From Adiantum capillus-veneris (lineage: Eukaryota > Streptophyta > Polypodiopsida > Polypodiales > Pteridaceae): 64,000 bases of DNA. This document shows positions 34,701-44,900 of the stretch, one piece after another; the first letter of the stretch is position 1; each line of letters starts with the position of its first letter. Position numbers and translations under genes: made by a program. The notes beneath the pieces are model-generated. The model was not told the DNA's origin and did not search any database. It saw only the letters and a program-made list of their open reading frames with translations. The DNA lies in the NCBI GenBank assembly GCA_014529385.2, contig CM043945.1:2267312-2331311 (forward strand), written 5' to 3'.

Positions 34701-37700
34701 AATGGGTATGTTCATGGTTTTGTGTTGGAAGTGCTTTGTTGAATTTTCAGCAAGGGAGATTCTTGAAGACGAAAGAAGCGGGACTCTAGAAGAATTTGAA
34801 GCAACGAAGGAGCCCCAAAAGACTTTGTGTCGCTTTCGGCGCGGCCCAAAGAAGCAAGCGTTGCAGACATTCATGAAGTTCAAGTACGGCACGACCCACA
34901 CATCAGAGTGGGCCAGCGAAGAATCCCTTCCAGGATTCCGGATGCTCTTGGCGATCTCCCTCGACGTCATAGAGTTCAGTACCAGTACCTCACTTTGAAA
35001 AGGATGGGATGTCACGTGACACATCCCAACCCTATGTGTCCGTGGACAAGCTACACCATAGCAAGGTTTCCGTTAGTCAAGTCAGTTTAGATTAGCAGTG
35101 ATCTGGCACGTTGTGAGTCTATTCGTAGACCGTGCATGCCCAGTCACTTAGCATAGATGCATATCCTCCGGTTGCACACAGCATGATCATCAGTATTCCC
35201 TTCAGATTCCATCAGACTCAATTTGGAGATTTTTCAAGTGACTTTATCCCATTTTCCCTATTTTTGACATTTTTCACTTATTTATTAAGTGACTTTTGTT
35301 GAGTAGTCAGTAGGGCAAATTGGGTAAGTTAATATATAAGCAACCCAAAGTTAGCACTCCACAGCACAAGAGGCAACAGGAGCTCCACGCTCAACAGGCA
35401 ACTTCTCAACAGACCCCCCCAAGAGACCTAGCGTTTTTGCTTCACAAGCCTAAAGCTAGCGTTTTGGATCAGATCAGCCTTGGCGTGTTGGTGCACAACA
35501 GATCAGCCCCGGCGCCATTGCTACACAGCAGATCAGCCTAGCGTTTTTGCATTTGCAGAACCCCGGCGACAGAAGGACCAATTTCAGCCCCTGGTGTTTT
35601 TAGATTTCAGCAGCAGATAAGGACCGACAATTTTCACCTAAAGGGTAGCAGATTCAGCCCGGATAGACCATCAGTTTTCGGCCTAAATAAACCTAAATTT
35701 TCAGCCCTAAACCTGCAGATTTTCAGCATCAAAGACCCACAGAAAAGAGCCCACAAATCTGCCCAGCGTTTTTGGTTTTCAGCCTTAGCAACAGCAGATG
35801 CTCAGCGTTTTCAGCAAGCCTCAGCAGCAGACGGTTCATCCCTAGTTGCTGCAGATGCTCCCCCATTTTCAGCCATAAAAACGCAGCCAAAACAGTCATT
35901 TTCAGCCACTGAAACAGTCCCGAAATTGAGCGATTAGAAGATCCCAGATTTCAGCCATCAAGTCGTCGTCGTCATCACCGTCGTTGTCATCGGCATAGTC
36001 CCATTGCATCAGTCCATTGCATACGCATTGTATACCTTCGTGCAATCAAAGATTAGACCACTCGCGCCGACGAGAGTGGGGCCTTCGGAGGAGGGTTTTA
36101 CAACCTCTCGGGTGTCGTATCTCTTCTCTCTCCTTCTCTCAGTCTCATTCACTTGCACGCACAATATCCACTCACTTTGTGTTGTGATCATAGCACTCTC
36201 CCCAAGACGGAAGGCTCTCTCCTTCCCTAAGAACTAAAAGGAACCTTGAGCAATAAGGATTACTAATCTTGAGAAAATACAACATTCATTCTGCTGCACC
36301 TAACATTGGTATCAGAGCTTTGGAAGTGTTCTGCATTACTCAAGGAAAGAACTAGAAGAACCACAAGAATTTTTTTTGCTTGTTGAGATCGCACGAACCC
36401 AAGTTTACTTGGGCGTGGCGATTCCTAATCGTGTTTTGTTGAAGAGTGACAAGAATCCCAAGAAAGAAGGGCTTGTCCAACCTCCCCTTGTGTCTCTTTT
36501 CACTCATTGAGAGCGGACCGTGCACTTAGCGACCGGCCAATCGACGTGAGGTGGCAAAAAGGAACCTTGGTGTGAGCGCAAGGCCGCCAAGGGGTGCACC
36601 CGCAGAAAGGAGTAGAACTCGGGTGAAGAGAAGATCCTTCTCCAACGCGATTTGCAAGCAAAAGAAAACCTCAAGAACTGAAGAACCTCAAGACCCCCAA
36701 GAACCCAAGTTCCTCGTGAACTTAAGAACCAAGAACCCAAGTTCCTCGTGAACTTTAGAACCCACGACTTCCGAATGATCATCACTCGAAGCGGAATGGA
36801 TACTTCGCTTGGAAGTGATGAGCATGAGAGAGGCGAAGAAGAATTTTCCCCACCATGACGTTTTTCCGACCCTTTTCCACCTACAACACCGATTGCACTA
36901 ACTCCTATGGAGGCTTTCGACAAGAGGATGATGGACAAGAAGTTAGAACGCGAAGCACGAAAAGCAGAAAGAGACGCAGAAAGCAAAGCCTACAAAGAAG
37001 ACATGGCAGCCATCGAGCGTAAGTACCAAGAAAGAAGGGCAGCCATAGAAGCAAAATTTTATCGCGAGAACAAAGCACAAATGTAAGAGTTATTGCGACT
37101 CTTTACTCAAGCTCAGGCACAGATGCAACAGAATCGGGAAAAGGAGACTCTCTCAGTCTCTTCTTCTCCAAAGCATGACCCCCAGGATTTGCATGATTGT
37201 GTGAAGCATGATGATGATTTGAATGACAATGATAAGCATGATGATTTGGATGCCAATGATTTGCATAATGATTTGGATGACACTGACAAGCATGATGATT
37301 TACATGATCAAGATTTGATTTCTTCCAAGCATGATGAGTTGCATGAAGATGATGTGATTGTTCACAAGGATGATGTGTTAGTGGATGCTTTTTCTAGCGC
37401 AACTAACCTCGTTGTAGATTCGATCAATCACCAAGAATCGATATTGGCTTCCGAGTCGAGGTCCACAGATCCCCCACAAGAAGATTCGATAGATCCCGCA
37501 GAAGCGATCTTGGCTCTCGAGCCTAGGTCCAAAGAACCATCACAGGAAGTATTATGTGTTCGCATGATTGATACGCACGCATTGTTCGAGTGTTTCATTC
37601 GTGAAGGTTTCCTGTATTTTAGTCAACATCGTTATGTGATCCCTTTTCCTAGGCATGACATATTGCATGTTGAGCACGTTTCTCTCATGGATGAGCACGC

Positions 37701-40700
37701 ATATATGAGTATTGTTCATGAAAAGCTGAAAAGTTTGTATGTAAGGAAGTCGCATTCCATGTCTCTTCCTTGGCATGACACAGTTTCCGAACGAGCACAT
37801 GATAGTATGAGCACCAAGCATGAGCATTTCCATTGTGATTTACCACAAATGATTGATTTTGATCTAACAGAAAAGATTCGAGCGCATGGTTTGCATGTGT
37901 TTGATGAACGGGTTGTCACTCCTCTATGTTCATCTACATTGCATACACAGTCTTTAGCGAAGACAAGATTTTTTTCCTTCGCTTTACATGGAATGGGTAT
38001 GTTCATGGTTTTGTGTTGGAAGTGGTTTCAGGAATTTTCAGCAAGAGAGATTCTTGAAGACGAAAGAAGCGGGACTCTAAATGAATTTGAAGCAACGAAG
38101 GAGCCCCAAAAGACTTTGTGTCGCTTTCAGCACGGCCCAAATAAGCAAGCGTTGCAGACATTCATGAAGTTCAAGTACCGCACGACCCACACATCAGAGT
38201 GGGCCGGCGAAGAATCCCTTCCAGGATTCCGGATGCTCTTGGCGATCTCCCTCGACGCCATAGAGTTCGGTACCATTACCTCACTTTGAAAAGGAGGGGA
38301 TGTCACGTGACACATCCCAACCCTATGTGTCCGTGGACAAGCTACACGATAGCAAGGTTTCCGTTAGTCAAGTCAGTTTAGATTAGCAGTGATCTGGCAC
38401 TTTGTGAGTCTATTCGTAGACCGTGCATGCCCAGTCACTTAGCATAGATGCATATCCTCCGGTTGCAAACAGCATGATCATCATTATTCCCTTCAGATTC
38501 CACCACAGTCAGTTTGGGGATTTTTCAAGTGACTTTATCCCATTTTCCCTATTTTTGACATTTTTCACTTATTTATTAAGTGACTTTTGTTGGGTAGTCA
38601 GTAGGGCAAATTGGGTAAGTTAATATATAAGCAACCCAAAGATAGCACTCCACAACAGAAGAGGCAGCGGGAGCTCCACGCTCAACAGGGAACTTCTCAA
38701 CAGACCCCCCCAAGAGACCTAGCGTTTTTGCTTCACAAGCCTAAAGCTAGCGTTTTGGATCAGATCAGCCTTGGCGTGTTGGTGCACAACAGATCAGCCC
38801 CGGCACCATTGCTACACAGCAGATCAGCCTAGCGTTTTTGCATTTGCAGAACCCCGGCGACAGAAGGACCAATTCAGCCCCTGGCGTTTTTATATTTCAG
38901 CAGCAGATAAGGACCGACAATTTTCACCTAAAGGGTAGCAGATTCAGCCCGGATAGACCATCAGTTTTCGGCCTAAATAAACCTAAATTTTCAGCCCTAA
39001 ACCTGCAGATTTTCAGCATCAAAGACCCACAAAAAAGAGCCCACAAATCTGCCCAGCGTTTTTGGTTTTCAGCCTTAGCGACAGCAGATGCTCAGCGTTT
39101 TCAGCAAGCCTCAGCAGCAGACGGTTCATCCCTAGTTGCTGCAGATGCTCCCCCATTTTCAGCCATAAAAACGCAGCCAAAACAGTCATTTTCAGCCACT
39201 GAAACAGTCCCGAAATTGAGCGATTAGAAGATCCCAGATTTCAGCCATCAAGTCGTCGTCGTCATCACCGTCGTTGTCATCGGCATAGTCCCATTGCATC
39301 AGTCCATTGCATACGCAAGGTACACCTTCGTGCAATCAAAGATTAGACCACTCGCGCCGACGAGAGTGGGGCCTTCGGAGGAGGGTTTTACAACCTCTCG
39401 GGTGTCGTATCTCTTCTCTCTCCTTCTCTCAGTCTCATTCACTTGCACGCACAATATCCACTCACTTTGTGTTGTGATCATAGCACTCTCCCCAAGACGG
39501 AAGGCTCTCTCCTTCCCTAAGAACTAAAAGGAACCTTGAGCAATAAGGATCACTAATCTTGAGAAAATACAACATTCATTCCGCTGCACCTAACACGCAA
39601 TGTGGAACCAGTTCTACTATTATCTGCCTTTTCTGCCACGTTTCTCAGCTGATTTAGAACTTTCTAGCCTTTCTTCATCCTGTTCATTCGGTGCCTTGTC
39701 AGGTCAATTCGCGGAGATATGCCCAGTTTCCTTACATTCAAAGCACTTCCCCTGCTTTATGTAAAGAGCCCTCTCTTGAGGAGTAAGCTTGGGTCGTGCA
39801 ATCCTTGTCTTTCTGTTCTGGGTTGCTCTTTCTCTTCCTACTTTCATTTTTCAAAGTCTGTTCAACTCTGTGTCATGATCTCATCTGTGGGGTAGGTCAG
39901 ACTGCCAGAGTGAATGGCAAAACCCCGTTTCGCATGACTCATCACCTCCTGAATGGAAGCTGACTTTTGTTCTAAGTAGTGATCTCGGATCTCTGTAGGT
40001 AGACCCAAGGTAAACCACTCAATCTGTTCCTTGAACGAGATCTTCTTGAATGAAGAGGCGGGTAGAAAATAGCTCCAGAATCTCTCGCAATAAGCGTCCA
40101 CTATATCCTTCTTGGTCATTCGAAGATGGTTCCAAGCAGTTCGTATCATAGTCACAGGGGACGCCCTTTTTTGGGCTTCTCGTCCTCACTTTTCCGTCCC
40201 CACTTGCCGTCTTGCCCTCTTTTTAACACTAAAAATCCATTTGAGCCCCGTTCCCCATTCCGGAATGCGTCCCTATGGTTCGTATATCGCGTTCATACTC
40301 TCGAGTCAACCAAGAAGAAATAAAAAGCCTTTTGAATTTCAGCCATTTAATTTGCGTTGTCCTGTTTAATAGAAGCGTGGACCACCAAGTTCGAGCATTC
40401 CCCTTGAAGTAAGAGGCAGCTCGGCGAATCTTAGAGTGCTTTGAGTAACGCTCTCCAGAGAAGGCGATGTCAAACTGCTGTGTAAAAGACAAAGCCTTTG
40501 AAGCTTCTCTATAACCAGAAAACGTGTCAAATTTAATTGATTGTCCACCTTCCTTAAACTCTTGGACTTTCTTGCTTTTGTCTTCCAAAAAGTCATACTG
40601 GTTGGCTTTATAAAAATTCTTCTTCTTTGCATAAAAGATGTTGTCATCCGAGTCCTAACAATCTGAAGACGAGTCCTTCGTAGAATTGTCAACTTCGGGA

Positions 40701-41706
40701 CGAGATTTAGACTTCTTTGCCTTTTTCTTGCTCTTTCCGAAGCTTCGCTTTTGGCCTTTTCTGTCTTCTTTACTCAAGTCAGATGAGCTAGAAGAACTGT
40801 CAGAAGAAGAAGAAGAAGCAGAAGAACTGGATACTCCTTCAAATCAAACACGCTTCTTCTGCTTTCTTGCCGATTCAAAAGTAAACTGACGACCCAAATA
40901 ACCCAGGAAGTCAACGCCTTTCTTCTACTTTTTAGCTTTGTTTTGCACGTCAAAAAGCTAAGCAATTCGTGCATCAACCACCTCTTCTAATTCTTGCTCT
41001 GTGTATATCCTGGGAGTAGGAGGTTTCTTGGGTGGTTTTGTGGTCTGCCGCCCATAGCGCGTGCACCTCCTCGAAACAGGTCTTGCTCATATATATTCTG
41101 CAAATTTTGGATCCTTCGCAAAATTGAGCATCATCTATGTTGCGTCGCCGATCAATCGTTGACGCTCCATCTCTTCGAGCTCCGCCTGAGTAGGCAGAGA
41201 CGGGCCATACTCCTCGTATGAATCGTCGTTGTGATCCCTTCCCGCATCTCCGGATGCAGAGGGAGTCGACTAATCTTTGCCTGAAGCCATAAGTACCGCG
41301 GAAAAAAATTAGGGATCGGATTTCCCGTAGAAGAGAAATCGATCGTGCTCTGATACCACAGTAACAGACTTGGACACTCCAAGTCAAGAATCAACCGCCA
41401 CAGCACAAAAAAATACTTCAAAACAGTTCACAGTTCACAATTGATTCAACACTGGCCTAGCGGAGTTCCTGCCTAGAGATATTGGCCCCAAAGACTGACG
41501 CCCCTTTCGGTATTTCTTTTTGTATTAATCTATGTTCAAAGTACAAGAGTGCGGGCAGACGCTCACACTCAGACCTTGCGTCCAGATGCTCTGAGTTGTG
41601 AGAGGCCTCCTCACATATTTAAAGATTACAAGGGTTGCCAAAAGCAGAGCCCCAAAAGCTGGTAATCAAAAGCTTTTAAAATAAGGCAAAAGCCTTGTAC
41701 TTTTCA

Positions 41707-41787
<81 letters not shown>

Positions 41788-41895
41788 GAATAAAGCAAAC
41801 AAAAAGCTCTCTCTCTCTTTCTTCAAATACGTAGCATAAAGCAAAAGAGGCTTCCCTCTCTCTCTCTGAACCCCTTGCATCATAATAAAGCAAAA

Positions 41896-41971
<76 letters not shown>

Positions 41972-44900
41972 CTGTAGTGCGTAGAATAAAGCAGGTCCAG
42001 AAAGCTGAAATCCGTACGTTGCTGCCACGTCATTTGTCCGTACTACTTTCCGTGAATCACGGCGCAAACTACGGGAGTCCGTACAGCAATGCCACGTCAG
42101 CATTCAACGTGATTTTTCCGGGGGCTTCTGCCACTGCAAGAGAGAATGTGTGTGTGTCCGGTCTGGATATGCCACGCACTGGTTTGTGACAGGTGATATT
42201 GGAGCGACACTCCGCATGACGGTGCGGGAGAAGAGACGAGATCAAAGGACAGGGGCAAAGGGTAGGAGTTCTATTCAGAGAAGAGTTACAACCGCTTGTG
42301 CACATTGTTCGGAGAGATGATGAGGCAAGATACATGTGGGTAACATAGACGGGCAGATTCTTGTTCATTGCTATATGTTACTTTGCCCATTGTTCGGAGA
42401 GATGATCAGGAACTATACATGTGGGTAAAATTGAGGGCTGAGACGGGCAGATTCTTGTACATTGCTATATGTAACTTTGCCCCTAGCACATCCGTGTATG
42501 CCACACCTAGAGGACAATCCCCTTTCTCGCTATCAGACGAGGACATATGGGAGTTTTCCAAAGATGGTGACATCATGCTTTTGGGGGACTTTAATATATA
42601 TATATATATACCTACATGAATCCAGGATAAGCCCAGATTCACCCTTGAAGGAAAGTGCAAGGTCTAGACTTTAATGCCCGCACAAGAAACCATCATACAA
42701 TTTTTTTATGATGATATTGAGAGAGCTAGATACCAATGATATGGGGCTTGATAGACGCTCACAGGATGAGGAGTACACTGTGTACAAGAAATATCTAATG
42801 GCAATGGGGGCCTCACATGGATTGGCCATACTTAATGGCCTACAGCTATTTCCCGCATCAGATGGGTTTACTTGGTTCTCACATAGGCATGGGCCCAGCA
42901 CAGGTAGCTCTACAGGGGGACACATCATGCAGGTAGGTGCAGATGTCGTCATGGTTCCAGATAAATGGCTTCAATATGGACAGGTTACCTCCTTTTCAGT
43001 ACTCCCTTGATGCACCATCGTTGTCTCTTACAGGGATGGAGATTACTAGACTCATTCACCAGGACTTGACCCAGTTGGACACCAGAGGACATGGATAGAG
43101 ACGACACAGGCGTTGGGCATGAAGATGGCTTTCTAGAAAGACCATCTTCTTCAACACAGGGATGGGTTTGTGATTCGACCCAGCTATATGGATACACATC
43201 TATCTCATGTGTTACGGTGTGCCACTGGTCAGATACGGACATCCTCACACCAGCTTGAGATTGAGACTGGTAGATTCAGAGGGATACCAACAGCCATCAG
43301 GATATGCCGCCTATGCCATACGAAGCCAGAGACGGAGATGCATTATATATGTTAGTGTACAGTGTACTACGAGATACGGGGTCGCTTCCACTGTCTATTC
43401 AAAGAAGGCTTCGGACCTTTCTCCAGAGTCATGATATATCAGGACCAGAGATGCCTTGGACTGTATCTACTTGAGTTACACACATACAGAGGCAGTCTAA
43501 TGAGGAGATCTGGAGAGAGACAATCGTAGAGACAGATTACTCATTTCTTCACACCAGACACTAGACAATTAGAGGAGCAGCCACCAGTGCAAAGCTCAGC
43601 TCATACTCACTCGCGGTACTCTCATTGATCGAGCATCGGAGCTAGGGAGATCGAGACGCCCACGACTGAGGAGAGGAGCTTCACAGCATCGATGGAGATT
43701 ACAGCAGAGGATTCGAGCCATACTAGCCCGACATCCAGAATGCATATGAGGATGGACTCATTACCCATTATATCACCCTCTTGTATTGGGCACACACTGT
43801 ATCAGTGATCACACATACCATACACATTTCCAATCAGTAGCACCTCTGATTTCACTTTATAGTATCCCTCTTTTTTTGTACCCAGACATGGTATCAGATT
43901 CCCCAGTTTGTAACAGTTTGGTCTCATAGGTCATTTTGGCCTTTTCGAAGCCGTTAATATATCATTTCATTTTACTCTCTCTTTTGCAGCAAGTAGCTCG
44001 GACGTACTTGCCACTGCCACTAAAGCATTATTAACAATCTCACTTTTGCCTTACAAGCAAAAGAGGTTTTTGTTTAGTTGACTTACTCTGAAACAGCTGT
44101 ATGTGGAAACATAGGCAACCAATGTAAAAGTGCATATAAAACATTTGATCTATGGAGCGATATTATGACTAAGCATGAGTTGCTGAGAAGTAATACCTCA
44201 CTTTAACTTCTGCCTTTCTCAATGTCTTTATCATGAAGCGGTCATCCTGTGTGAGGTAAAAAAGACACCCACTTTTACCAGGAGAAGGAAGCTCTCGCAA
44301 TCCTGCAGTTCCACAAATAGATTGACAGTAACTAGCTCCAACGATCTTGGACATTCCACGCAATTGCCTGCAGTATAATAGCTAAGATGGAGATGCAAGA
44401 GCAAAAATGATTGCAAATGAAAAATATGACCGATAAGCCAGACAGAGTTGGCAACAGGAGCCAGCTTTTCTTGGCAAGAATTCGATAATAAAGCAATTGG
44501 CTTATCTACGTATTTCATCTGGAGCTCAAAAGAAAACACTGCTAGGATACATGATCAGGTTAAATGATTGCACAGACTACGACATTTAGACAATGCAAGG
44601 ATCTAAAGCTTGCCACAAATTGGGAGATGAGAAAATACAACTTACAGGGACTATACTACCGGAGGTTACGTAAGATACAAGTAGGAAGAATGCATACAAA
44701 GTGCATTTGTCAATCCCTGGAAACGAGTACTAAATCTGGTCACAATCCTGTATTGGTTGAAACTACACAGCATTATCATGTTTAAAGAACTTCAGTGCTC
44801 AAGTACTGTCTCATGCTTCAAGATGTCACCACTAGCTTTCACATGAAACAAACCTGAAAATGGTCGGACAATAGTCAGTCCATTGAAAATCAGCTATGTC

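Larger units (their letters stand above)
33553..39595 (+). mobile_element. Tandem non-autonomous LTR retrotransposon (internal-LTR-internal-LTR)
   Basis: Two nearly identical units: internal 33,553-35,009 + LTR 35,010-36,305, and internal 36,306-38,300 + LTR 38,301-39,595. A primer-binding site follows the first LTR and a polypurine tract precedes each LTR. The leftmost LTR is missing. Only a gag-like ORF is present; there is no protease, RT or integrase. The tandem form is typical of unequal recombination between LTRs. It lies within PIP5K intron 3. Confidence 0.9.

Noticed and set aside
44040-44160. Possible PIP5K micro-exon just downstream of exon 3 (donor-like GAGTAAGT near 44,085)
   Set aside because: The encoded residues do not match the family, while exon 4 at 22,125-22,236 fits exactly in sequence and phase.
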